Below, in pieces: positions 41,669-49,805 of a stretch of DNA of 64,000 bases. How positions within the stretch are numbered: position 1 is the first letter of the stretch; each line of letters begins with the position of its first letter. The stretch comes from Limisphaerales bacterium (GTDB lineage: Bacteria; Verrucomicrobiota; Verrucomicrobiia; Limisphaerales; UBA1100). Where the stretch lies: the NCBI GenBank assembly GCA_014382585.1, contig JACNJL010000037.1:1-64000 (forward strand), given 5' to 3'. The notes below the pieces were generated by a model. It made no database searches, was not told the DNA's origin, and was given only the letters and a program-made list of their open reading frames with translations. A program made the translations under genes and the position numbers.

Positions 41669-42567
41669 GCGCCCTCCTGTTCTTCCAACCCATTGATTGC
41701 CTCAAGATGCGTGAGCAAGCCGCTGTGATCCATGTCGCCTTTGCCGCTCGCCACCATCGCGGTGAACAGCTCGTTGGTGAGGCGCGTGATCGGCAGGTCC
41801 AACCCCAGCCGTTCGGCCGCCGCGAGGGCGTTCTTAAGATCCTTCACCTGAAACTTGGCCGGACCACCCGGCTCAAACTGGCGCAGCACCATGCGTTGCC
41901 CGTGCTCGCTAAGAATCCGGCTGGAGGCAAACCCGCCCTGCAAGGCCTCACGCACCTGCGCCCGATCCGCGCCGCCGCCACCGGCCAAGATAAACGCCTC
42001 ACTCACCGCGCCAATCGTGATGGCCACGATCACCTGATTCGCCAGCTTGGAAAGCTGCCCGCACCCATTCGGGCCCACGTGCGTTCCGCGACCCATCGCG
42101 GCAAAGACCGGCTCCATCGCCGCAAACGTCTCCGCCGCGCCCCCGGCCATGATGGCTAGTTCACCGGCCGTGGCGCCCTTGGTGCCGCCGCTCACCGGCG
42201 CATCGAGATACGCCACCCCGCGTGCCAAGTGCCGCTCGGCATGATCCATCGCCTCGTCCGCGCCAATCGAGCTCATGTCAATCCGCGTCGCCCCTTCAGC
42301 GATGGCCTCGGCCACGCCTTGATCGAACATCACCTCCGCCACAGCCGGGCCATCGGACAACATGGTGATCACCACGTCCGCGCCCGCCACGGCTTCCGAC
42401 GGCGTACCGGCCACGGTCGCGCCATCGGGCTGCAGGGCCTCGGCCTTGGCGGCAGACCGGTTCCAAACGGTCAGGTCAAAACCGGCCGCCATCAGGCACC
42501 GGCACATCGGCGCGCCCATCAGGCCCGTCCCGAGAAATGCAATTTTGGGTGAGGATAATTCTGTCAT
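41665..42567 (-). CDS. 3-hydroxyisobutyrate dehydrogenase-family oxidoreductase
   Basis: 300 residues of the beta-hydroxyacid dehydrogenase family. NAD(P) motif KIAFLGTGLMGAPM; substrate-binding block DAPVSGGTKGATAGELAIMAGG; catalytic Lys in GQLSKLANQVIVAITI. Possible substrates: tartronate semialdehyde/glycerate, L-threonate (LtnD) or 3-hydroxyisobutyrate. Coupled to the DenD-like gene, so the two likely oxidise successive or alternative four-carbon sugar acids. A REP palindrome lies just upstream. Confidence 0.9.
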   Translation of the reverse strand: MTELSSPKIAFLGTGLMGAPMCRCLMAAGFDLTVWNRSAAKAEALQPDGATVAGTPSEAVAGADVVITMLSDGPAVAEVMFDQGVAEAIAEGATRIDMSSIGADEAMDHAERHLARGVAYLDAPVSGGTKGATAGELAIMAGGAAETFAAMEPVFAAMGRGTHVGPNGCGQLSKLANQVIVAITIGAVSEAFILAGGGGADRAQVREALQGGFASSRILSEHGQRMVLRQFEPGGPAKFQVKDLKNALAAAERLGLDLPITRLTNELFTAMVASGKGDMDHSGLLTHLEAINGLEEQEGA

Positions 42568-42585
42568 TTTAAATTTTCAATCAAC

Positions 42586-42657
42586 GGACTCGCAGGCTCG
42601 TCCCTCCACCAGTGCGGCCAACTTGACAAGCCCATGGAGGGACGAGCCTGCGAGTCT
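42586..42657. repeat. REP palindrome (family 1), long-loop copy
   Basis: Arms 42586-42608 and 42635-42657 match the RAYT-flanking REP arms, with one mismatch at the outer end (TCT for TCC). The loop is 26 nt and unrelated in sequence to that of the other copies (ACTTGACAAGCCCA inside). It is 40 kb from the RAYT gene, between the HIBADH and the winged-helix gene. Confidence 0.9.
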
Positions 42658-42674
42658 GGGCCTTTCAATTCGAG

Positions 42675-43775
42675 TCATTTTTTAAATTGGATTTTGTACG
42701 TGGAAAAGTCTGGTTCCACGAAGTGAAGTAAACGCTCTCCCTCCTGTTTTAACTCCGCCTTGACCTTCGCGGGCAGCGGAGCAAACGGCTCCATCACAAG
42801 CGTCGCGGTCTTGCGCGCGCGTTCCACTTTCCACATGCCGGCCACGCGGCCATTTACCAAATAGGTGGCGCGCACGAGAAGGTTTTTGCTGACGAGCGCC
42901 GGCCGAAAGGCGTCATCCACAATGCGCGTGCGATCGGCATGAGACAGGATGAGATTGTCGAAGTCCGGAATGAACCGCACCGGCGCAGGCGTCTCCGCCG
43001 CCGGCCGCGGTGCACGCGGCAAATCAAACAGCTCCTGTCCTTTCTCGTTCCGAAACACTTTCAGCTTCGGCCGTAATGTCTCGAAGACCTCGCGCAAACC
43101 GGTACAGCCGGACCATGTCTGCGCATCGGCCGGCGTGGCGGGCCCGAAGGCGGCCAGATATTTTTTGACCAGCGCCACGCGATCCTCCGTCATCGGCACC
43201 GGCTTGCCCAGCCAGCGCTCGGCCACCAGCCATTCGGGCACATTCGTATAGCCCCACGGCGCGTCGGTGGGCACCTGCACTTTGGGCACATTCAACCGCA
43301 CCGCCACGGCGGCAATCCGCGGATGCGCCTTGGGGAATTTGGCTTCGAGATGCGCCACCAATTCGCTGAAAGAGCGTGGTGCGTTTGCGTAAAAAGCGTG
43401 ACCGGTTTTCAGAATCGCTTCCAGCGGCGCACCGCCCAGCGCCTTGGTTTTGCTCGGCGGAATGCACGCGGCCAGCATGGGATGTAAGGTGCCGCGCAGG
43501 GCGCAGTAATCGCGCGTGGTCATCAGGTGCACGGTGGCGCGCATCAGGGTAGCGCGCACCACGGATTTGCGTTTGAGAAGTTTGATGAGATCGGTGCGCG
43601 AGAACTGTTCCAGCCGCGTCCACAATCCGACGAACGGCGGACGCGCCTGTTGCGCCTGCATGCCGGCTAATCGCTCAATGGCTTTGAGCGGCGACACAGT
43701 CTCGCGCGCCAACAACATCTGCCGCGCCAACAATGCGCGGTTCAGATCGTCACGCGTGAGAAGTTGAGTGCTCAC
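42675..43775 (-). CDS. Winged-helix HTH_42 protein, AlkZ/YcaQ-like DNA glycosylase family
   Basis: 366 residues. PF06224-type fold: LERLAGMQAQQARPPFVGLWTRL-like block with Q40-A-Q42, the QxQ motif of AlkZ-type glycosylases that excise alkylated or crosslinked bases. Other family blocks: VVRATLMRATVHLMTTRDYCALR, FIPDFDNLILSHADRTRIVDDAFRPAL, ATYLVNGRVAGMWKVER. Cytoplasmic. Whether it has glycosylase activity is not shown by sequence alone. It is placed 1 nt after the LysR gene and is likely co-transcribed. Confidence 0.82.
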   Translation of the reverse strand: MSTQLLTRDDLNRALLARQMLLARETVSPLKAIERLAGMQAQQARPPFVGLWTRLEQFSRTDLIKLLKRKSVVRATLMRATVHLMTTRDYCALRGTLHPMLAACIPPSKTKALGGAPLEAILKTGHAFYANAPRSFSELVAHLEAKFPKAHPRIAAVAVRLNVPKVQVPTDAPWGYTNVPEWLVAERWLGKPVPMTEDRVALVKKYLAAFGPATPADAQTWSGCTGLREVFETLRPKLKVFRNEKGQELFDLPRAPRPAAETPAPVRFIPDFDNLILSHADRTRIVDDAFRPALVSKNLLVRATYLVNGRVAGMWKVERARKTATLVMEPFAPLPAKVKAELKQEGERLLHFVEPDFSTYKIQFKK

Positions 43776-43776
43776 C

Positions 43777-44646
43777 TTACAGGTCGCCGGCGCGATGCTT
43801 GAGCAGGCTCACAATGCGCTGGGCCAGCGGGCTCTGTTGACCGCGCCACAGAGCGCCAATGCTGACGGCCGGAAATCCCTCGAGCGGCAACACGCGCACG
43901 CCCTTGGGCGCCTTGGCGCCGGGCATGGCAAGACTGAGGCCGATGCCGAAACCGTTGGCCACATAGGTTTCGATGAGGTCGATGGAGTTCAACTCAATGC
44001 CAATCGGCCAATCGATTTTGCGCCGGGCGAGTTCCTGCTGAAACGCGCGGCTGATGCCCTCGATGGCGGGCAGGCTGATGAGTGTTTGCGCGATGCGATC
44101 CTGGCCGAGGATGTCGTCGACGGACTTGATCTTCATCTTGGTCGGCACCTGCAGCACCATTTGCAGCTCGAGCAGTTTCTCGGACTTCAATTCGGAGGGC
44201 GGCTTGGAGCCGAGCACGGTGACGCCGAGATCCACCTCCGACGCCAGTAGCCATTGCTCGATCTCCGGCTGGATGCCCACGCGTAGGCTGGGATGGAGTC
44301 CGGGAAATTCCCCGCGCGCGGCGTTGAGAATATCCGGCAGATGATCGCGGAAAATGGTGCTGGAAGCCGCGATGCGAATGGACTGCGCCACGCCGCCGCG
44401 AATCTTGTCGCTCATTTCCTCCAAGCCCTCGAAGAAGGGCTTCACAAAGTCGTATAGCTCTTTGCCCGCCGGCGTCAGCTCAAACGGCCGCCGCTGAAAC
44501 AGCGCGATGCCGAGATCATTTTCCAGCTGGATCACCTGCGCGCTGACTGCCGGTTGCTGGATGCCATACGGCATATTGCGCACAGCACCGGAGATGCCTT
44601 TGTGCTTGGCGACATAGTAAAACAGCTCGAGATGGTGGATGTTCAT
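43777..44646 (-). CDS. LysR-family transcriptional regulator
   Basis: 289 residues. N-terminal winged [64 protein letters not shown]. The C-terminal periplasmic-binding-protein-like domain ([35 protein letters not shown]) binds an effector. The HTH has a Gly-Ile-Gln-Gln-Pro-Ala-Val-Ser recognition segment. Its start overlaps the sulfatase stop (44643), so it is expressed with the sulfatase and may not regulate a divergent target as LysR proteins usually do. Confidence 0.93.
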   Translation of the reverse strand: MNIHHLELFYYVAKHKGISGAVRNMPYGIQQPAVSAQVIQLENDLGIALFQRRPFELTPAGKELYDFVKPFFEGLEEMSDKIRGGVAQSIRIAASSTIFRDHLPDILNAARGEFPGLHPSLRVGIQPEIEQWLLASEVDLGVTVLGSKPPSELKSEKLLELQMVLQVPTKMKIKSVDDILGQDRIAQTLISLPAIEGISRAFQQELARRKIDWPIGIELNSIDLIETYVANGFGIGLSLAMPGAKAPKGVRVLPLEGFPAVSIGALWRGQQSPLAQRIVSLLKHRAGDL

Positions 44647-46094
44647 TTTGAATTTGGAGCCGGCGCCTTGTAGGCCGGATTGGGCACGGGCATTTTGGCC
44701 TTCATGGTTTTCTGCCAGGCCTGCAGCTTGGCGCGGAGTTCGGCAGTCTTGTTCGGTTCACGCGCGGCGAGGTTCTTCTGTTCGCCGATGTCGTCGGCCA
44801 AGTTGTAGAGCTCGACCTTGTCGTGGTGATAAAACTCGATGAGCTTCCAGTCGCCGTCACGGATGGAGGCGCCGGGTTTCCAGGAGGACCCGTGGTAATG
44901 CGGGTAATGCCAGTAGAGCGTGCGGCGGCCGGCGTCGTTGCCCCGAAGCTGGCTCAGGAGGCTCTGGCCGTCGGCGTGCAGCTTGGGTTGCGCGGGTAAC
45001 CCGGCAAGATCGAGCATGGTGGGAAAGAAATCCATGCTGACCATCGGCTTGTGCGACACACTACCGGCTTTGGTGACACCCGGGGCGCGAATGATGGTGG
45101 GCTCGCGAACCCCGCCTTCGTATAGCCAGCCTTTGCTCGCGCGCAACGGCAGATTGCAGCCGGGGCCGATTCGCTTGCCGCCGCGCGTACTGAGGCCGCC
45201 GTTGTCGCTGAAGAAAATGACTACGGTATTTTGGTCGAGCTTCAGTTCCTTCAATTTGCCAAGCAACGTGCCGACACTGTCATCCACCGCCGCGACCATC
45301 GAGGCCAAGGCAGCGTTGTCCTGCCGCATCCGCGTGGAGCCCTCATGCTCTGGCTGCGTGGGTGTCTCGCCTTGAAACATTTTTTCAGCCTTGGCGTTGT
45401 AATGCGCGATACGTTTTTTGTACGGCTGAATGGGCGTGTGAATGTTGTAGTAAGACAGGTACAGAAGGAACGGCTTGCGCGCATCGCGTTGCTCGAGGAA
45501 TTTGACCGACTCTTCCGTGAGGCGTTCGGTGAGGTATTCGCCGGGCTTGTTGGCCTTGAGCGCGGGATTGGTCCACGGCGCGTAGTACCCGCCCGGAGGC
45601 GAACCACGGTGGTGGCCGCCGATGTTGATGTCGAACCCCTGATCCTCGGGCCAATGGCCTTCACTGCCGAGATGCCATTTGCCGGCAAAGAAAGTTTGGT
45701 AACCGTGCGTCTTCAGCTGTTCGGCGATGGTCACCTCCCGATGCGCGAGATTATCGCGGTCACTCGGATGCAACAGCTTGTTGGTGGCTTGATTGCTCTG
45801 GCCGGGAATCCAGTCGGTGATGTCCACCCGCACCGGATGCCGCCCGGTCATGATGCTCGCGCGCGTGGGGCTGCACACCGGACAGGCCGCATAGCCCTGC
45901 GTAAATCGCATGCCACTGGCCGCCAACCGGTCAATGTGTGGAGTCTCATGAAACCGACTCCCGTTCACCCCGATATCCGCCCAGCCCATATCATCCACGA
46001 GCAAGAACAGAAAGTTGGTTTGCTTGGCAGCCGTAGCGGAAATGGAACTACAGAGGATACAAAGAAAAACCGAAACACGAACGAGGGTTTGCAC
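44643..46094 (-). CDS. Sulfatase (arylsulfatase)
   Basis: 483 residues. Signal peptide [23 protein letters not shown], then [19 protein letters not shown] with the metal Asp pair. Formylglycine Cys in [17 protein letters not shown]; histidine block [77 protein letters not shown]. The latter blocks are typical of GlcNAc-6-/heparan-type or iduronate-like sulfatases in glycan-degrading bacteria. The signal peptide looks like a decayed copy of the repeat-derived one in the sulfatase at 46853-48421. Confidence 0.93.
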   Translation of the reverse strand: MQTLVRVSVFLCILCSSISATAAKQTNFLFLLVDDMGWADIGVNGSRFHETPHIDRLAASGMRFTQGYAACPVCSPTRASIMTGRHPVRVDITDWIPGQSNQATNKLLHPSDRDNLAHREVTIAEQLKTHGYQTFFAGKWHLGSEGHWPEDQGFDINIGGHHRGSPPGGYYAPWTNPALKANKPGEYLTERLTEESVKFLEQRDARKPFLLYLSYYNIHTPIQPYKKRIAHYNAKAEKMFQGETPTQPEHEGSTRMRQDNAALASMVAAVDDSVGTLLGKLKELKLDQNTVVIFFSDNGGLSTRGGKRIGPGCNLPLRASKGWLYEGGVREPTIIRAPGVTKAGSVSHKPMVSMDFFPTMLDLAGLPAQPKLHADGQSLLSQLRGNDAGRRTLYWHYPHYHGSSWKPGASIRDGDWKLIEFYHHDKVELYNLADDIGEQKNLAAREPNKTAELRAKLQAWQKTMKAKMPVPNPAYKAPAPNSK

Positions 46095-46132
46095 GGGGGC
46101 ACCCTACCCGCTCCCTTGCCCGCTGGCAACGA

Positions 46133-46846
46133 CTACCGATAACGAGCCGTGAGCGCTTTGGCCAGGGCCTCGTAGCCTTTGACTTTGAGGCGGGCGACCT
46201 GGGCCTGATCGCTTTCTTCGCGATTGAGTCGGGCGCTGGTGGCGGTGTCATCGTACGCCTCGGGGATGACAAATTCCCAGGTGCCGGTGGCCACATCGAT
46301 CACGGCTGCCTTGAGCCGGATGCGGATTTTTTGTTTTTCATCCGGCACCATCCGGCCCACGACCGGCACCCACGAAATGATCTTGGTGCCGTGCTCTTCG
46401 CGTCCGCTCTCCAACACGCCCCAGTATACAATCAACGTCTTCGCGCCCGCTTTGGCTGCGGCCAGGCGCAGTGATTTATCGAGCGGCTGCTTGGGACCTG
46501 GCGGCTGCTCCCGATAACGCCGGTCTGTTGTCGGCACGCCACTAAGCGGCACCACGGAGTACAGAGGCTCCAGCGCCTTAAGCATGGGATCATCCGGGAA
46601 CTGCGCGCCACTTTGCACGACCACCACGCGATCGCCGCGCCGCAACGTCACCTTCGCTTCCGCCTCCAACGCCGCGGCAATATCGGCCTCCGTGATCTGT
46701 TCATCGGCCGCCACACCCAGCACTTCGAGTTCGCTCAACTCGCCGCGGTACATCCATGAGCCGTGGTAGTCGCTATTGGAAATCGATCGCGTCTGGCAGC
46801 CAATGGTGCAGGCGGCCACGCATAGGATGAGGAGCAGTGGTTTCAT
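46133..46846 (-). CDS. Lipoprotein of unknown function
   Basis: 237 residues. Lipobox signal MKPLLLILCVAACTIGC (Cys17). Body starts WMYRGELSELEVLGVAADEQITEADIAAALEAEAKVTLRRGDRVVVVQSGAQ and later has LIVYWGVLESGREEHGTKIISWVPVVGRMVPDEKQKIRIRLKAAVIDVATGTWE, a beta-rich domain with conserved aromatic/basic residues. Similar lipoproteins are common in Verrucomicrobiota, but no function is known to me. It lies 6 nt after the sulfatase (46853) stop in the same operon. Confidence 0.75.
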   Translation of the reverse strand: MKPLLLILCVAACTIGCQTRSISNSDYHGSWMYRGELSELEVLGVAADEQITEADIAAALEAEAKVTLRRGDRVVVVQSGAQFPDDPMLKALEPLYSVVPLSGVPTTDRRYREQPPGPKQPLDKSLRLAAAKAGAKTLIVYWGVLESGREEHGTKIISWVPVVGRMVPDEKQKIRIRLKAAVIDVATGTWEFVIPEAYDDTATSARLNREESDQAQVARLKVKGYEALAKALTARYR

Positions 46847-46852
46847 GATACG

Positions 46853-48421
46853 CTAGTCCAGTTTCTCTTTTTCGTAATCACTGGGCAACACCCAGCCGGT
46901 ACGGATCTTTTCGCCGCGTTGATATTTTTCGTAGAATTGATCCCACATATCAAAGGCAAACCCGTATTTCTCAAACACATCACCCCGGCCGAACATCCGC
47001 GGGTCCCCCTGTTTTTTAAGCTCGGCAAAGAGTTGTTTTTTCAACGACGCCTTGAGCGCGGCCTGCGGCTTGGAGTCCGCCAGATCCTTCACGCAATCGC
47101 GATCGGTCTTCACGTTAAACAATTCTTCCGCCGGACGTTTACCAAAGTTAAGCTGCCAATATTTGTAGTTCCCTTCACGGCGTTGGTTGAGCAACAGCGT
47201 TTTGATCGGACTGGCGTCGGTGTTCAGATAACCGGTCTCCGGATTGCCCACAGGCCAGCGGTTGGGCTCGAAGTTGTGCAGGTACAGATGATCACCCTTG
47301 CGGATGCCGCGGATGGGGTAGCCTTGATTGTTCGGTCGACCGACATCGTGGCGTTCCTTGCCCAGCACCACGTGATCGCGCGAGGCAATCACTTGACCGG
47401 ATTTCGGCGAAGCAAAAATATCAAACAAACTCCGGCCGCTCATCGGCTGCATGAGAGGCGCGATCTTGTTCACGCCGGCCGCCTGCAAAAAGGTCGGCGC
47501 CAGATCGGTGAAGTTGACAAAATCAACCACCGTGCGATTGCGGCCCTGAATGCCTTTCGGCCAACGGATGGCGAGCGGGATGTGGTTCGAGTAATCATAC
47601 GCCTGCCCTTTGCAACGCGGAAACGGCATGCCGTGATCGCTGGTGGCGACGATCAGCGTGTTGTCCAGTTGGCCGGCCTTCTCGAGCGCGGCGAGGATGC
47701 GGCCGAGGTGCCGATCGTAGTGCTCCACCTCAATGGCGTAATCGAGCATGTCGCCGCGCGTCTCGGCGTTGTCCGGCCAAAACGCGGGCACGTGATCGAT
47801 GTCCGAAAGCTTCTTGCCCATGCGCAGTCCCACGCCTTTCTCGTAAGCGCGATGCGGCTCGTGCGTGCCGAACCAAAAACACCACGGCTTGCCCTTGGCC
47901 GCGGTCTTTAGAAACTCCTCGAAGTTGCCCGCGTAATCGCGATTGCTCATCGCCTTGGCCGGCGGTTTGGCAAATCGCTTGTTGATGGGCGTGCCGGTGA
48001 TCAACCGCCGTTTGCCATTTACATCATTGGCAATGCCGGGCCCCCAACCCTTGCCCGTGCAAGCCGTCGTGTAGCCATTGGCCGCCAGCACCTCCACGAA
48101 GCTGCCAAACTTGGCCGGGAACACATTCATATGATTGGCCGCCTCTTCCAACTGCCACGAGTAACGCCCCGTAAGAATGGTCGCCCGGGACGGCGCGCAC
48201 TTGGCGTTGGGCGTGTACGCGCGCGTAAACAAAATGCCCTCCCGCGCCACGCGATCAAACGCCGGCGTCTTCACCCATTGGGAGCCGTACGCGCTGGCAT
48301 CGCCAAACCCCCAGTCATCGGCAATGGCAAAGAGGATATTGGGGCGCTCTGCAGCTTGGGTATTCGTGGAACCACAGAGGACACAGAGGAACACCGAGAG
48401 AAAATAAAACGCGGATCGCAT
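46853..48421 (-). CDS. Sulfatase (N-sulfoglucosamine sulfohydrolase-like)
   Basis: 522 residues. Signal peptide MRSAFYFLSVFLCVLCGSTNTQAA, encoded by the 'CACAGAGGACACAGAGG'-type repeat (48371-48403). Mature start ERPNILFAIADDWGFGDASAYG; formylglycine Cys in NAKCAPSRATILTGRYSWQLEEAANHMNVFP; TSDHGMPFPRCKGQAYDYSNHIPLAIRWP. The 'SWQLEEAANH' and 'GKGWGPGIANDVNGK' blocks favour the SGSH/heparan N-sulfatase group. Exported. First of a leftward operon with the lipoprotein, second sulfatase, LysR and AlkZ-like genes. Confidence 0.93.
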   Translation of the reverse strand: MRSAFYFLSVFLCVLCGSTNTQAAERPNILFAIADDWGFGDASAYGSQWVKTPAFDRVAREGILFTRAYTPNAKCAPSRATILTGRYSWQLEEAANHMNVFPAKFGSFVEVLAANGYTTACTGKGWGPGIANDVNGKRRLITGTPINKRFAKPPAKAMSNRDYAGNFEEFLKTAAKGKPWCFWFGTHEPHRAYEKGVGLRMGKKLSDIDHVPAFWPDNAETRGDMLDYAIEVEHYDRHLGRILAALEKAGQLDNTLIVATSDHGMPFPRCKGQAYDYSNHIPLAIRWPKGIQGRNRTVVDFVNFTDLAPTFLQAAGVNKIAPLMQPMSGRSLFDIFASPKSGQVIASRDHVVLGKERHDVGRPNNQGYPIRGIRKGDHLYLHNFEPNRWPVGNPETGYLNTDASPIKTLLLNQRREGNYKYWQLNFGKRPAEELFNVKTDRDCVKDLADSKPQAALKASLKKQLFAELKKQGDPRMFGRGDVFEKYGFAFDMWDQFYEKYQRGEKIRTGWVLPSDYEKEKLD

Positions 48422-48507
48422 GCGCTGGTGATACGGTAATTCGGCGGGTTTGCCAACGCCCTTTCGATCTCACGCAGAGACGCGGTGGCGCGGAGGTTTT
48501 TAGTAAG

Positions 48508-48590
48508 GGACGAGGGGGAACTCGTCCCTCCCGGGGGGGGGCAAGTTCCACCTTGCCCCATTTCATTTTCTCCGCGGCTCCACGGGCGAA
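48508..48590. repeat. Hairpin element (family 3), left copy flanking cytochrome c peroxidase
   Basis: Core GGGACGAG-GGGGAA-CTCGTCCC (8-bp hairpin) near 48507-48528, then GGGGCAAG-TTCCAC-CTTGCCCC (8-bp hairpin, 48538-48559), then CTCCGCGGCTCC. A direct copy of the same ~80 bp lies at 49677-49750. The CTCGTCCCTCC core resembles the family-1 REP. Confidence 0.75.
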
Positions 48591-48602
48591 TTTGAATAAA
48601 AC

Positions 48603-49607
48603 CTATTTCCCCGGAAATGCTTTGGGGGGCGCAGCGATGTTTTTCGGCAGCTTGCCAGTGAGCGAGCGCAGGAAGGCGACGATGTCCGCGCGATCTTCCT
48701 TGGACAAGTCCTTGCCTAACTGATGCGCGGCCATGCGCTGCACGGCGTCCTCCAGCTTGTCCGACGAACCATCATGGAAGTACGGGCCGGTCTTGGCGAT
48801 GTTCCGCAGGCTCGGCACTTTGAAAAACATTTTGTCGGCCTTCTTTTTGGTCAGATCAAATCGGCCCTGATCTTTTTGGTTGGGCCACGGCTTCTGCACG
48901 CCGAGCTTTTGGTAGGCATTGCCGCCGAGCAAATTGCCCGTGTGACAGGCCACACAACCGATCGATACAAACTTCTTCAGCCCGCGCAATTCCGGCTCTT
49001 TCAACGCCTTGGCCTGACCGGCCAGTAATTGATCGAACCGCCCGGGCGTCACAAAGAGGCGCTCGTAGGCGCCGATCGCGTTGCCGACGTTGTCGTAGGT
49101 GATGGCCGGTTTGCTTTTGGGAAACGCCTTTTGAAACAGCGCTTCGTAGCCATCGATCTTGCCGAGCTTGGCCACTACGGCCTCAGCCGAAGGCATCGCC
49201 ATTTCGCCGCCGGCCAGGATCGGCCCCTTCGCCTGCTCCTCCACCGTCGGCGCGCGGCCATCCCAAAACTGCGCGAGGTGCATGAAGGCATTGAAGCTCG
49301 TGGGCGAATTTCGACCCGTGCGATGGTTATCAAAGCCCAGCGAAAATTTCTCGCCATCCACGCCAAAGCCCGTCGTGCTGTGGCAGGAATTGCAGGAGAT
49401 GGAATTATCCCGGCTCAACCGGTTCTCATGATACAACGTGCGGCCCAGCTCCACCTGCGCACGCGCCACCGCATCTTTCGGCAGCTTGGCTGCCGTCAGA
49501 GGTTTACCAAACACCGGCAACAACGCCTTCACAGCGTCATCCGCCACCGCGGCCAACGGGGCGCTGCCAAGCAACACGGGAATCATCAGGGAACGAATGA
49601 TCTTCAT
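48603..49607 (-). CDS. Di-heme cytochrome c peroxidase (MauG/CcpA family)
   Basis: 334 residues from MKIIRSLMIPVLLGSAPLAAVA (signal peptide); the in-frame ATG at 49673 is too early. Two heme motifs: CNSCH (N-terminal, ISCNSCHSTTGFG) and CVACH (IGCVACHTGNLLGG). RNSPTSFNAFMHLAQFWDGRA and VPSLRNIAKTGPYFHDGSSDKLEDAV are the CCP blocks. Reduces H2O2 or works as an oxidase in the periplasm. Flanked by two directly repeated elements (48508 and 49677). Confidence 0.92.
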   Translation of the reverse strand: MKIIRSLMIPVLLGSAPLAAVADDAVKALLPVFGKPLTAAKLPKDAVARAQVELGRTLYHENRLSRDNSISCNSCHSTTGFGVDGEKFSLGFDNHRTGRNSPTSFNAFMHLAQFWDGRAPTVEEQAKGPILAGGEMAMPSAEAVVAKLGKIDGYEALFQKAFPKSKPAITYDNVGNAIGAYERLFVTPGRFDQLLAGQAKALKEPELRGLKKFVSIGCVACHTGNLLGGNAYQKLGVQKPWPNQKDQGRFDLTKKKADKMFFKVPSLRNIAKTGPYFHDGSSDKLEDAVQRMAAHQLGKDLSKEDRADIVAFLRSLTGKLPKNIAAPPKAFPGK

Positions 49608-49676
49608 CGCCGCGAAGGGTAGATGAGCGGCCAAAAAATGCAACCTCATGCGGTGCCGCTGGCATGAATACAAGGA

Positions 49677-49750
49677 CGAGGGGGAACTCGTCCCTCCCCG
49701 AGAGGTGCAAGTTCCACCTTGACCCCATCTTCTCCGCGTCTCCGTGGGCG
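49677..49750. repeat. Hairpin element (family 3), right copy
   Basis: GGACGAG-GGGGAA-CTCGTCC repeats the 48507 hairpin, followed by CCGAGAGGTGCAAGTTCCACCTTGACCCC and CTTCTCCGCGTCTCCGTGGGCG. Same orientation as the left copy, so the CCP gene lies between direct repeats. It also covers part of the divergent intergenic region before the permease. Confidence 0.75.
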
Positions 49751-49805
49751 CCTAAAGAGAAACCTTGGCCTCTGGGCCTCTTAACGGTTCAATCCCGCAC
49801 CACAT

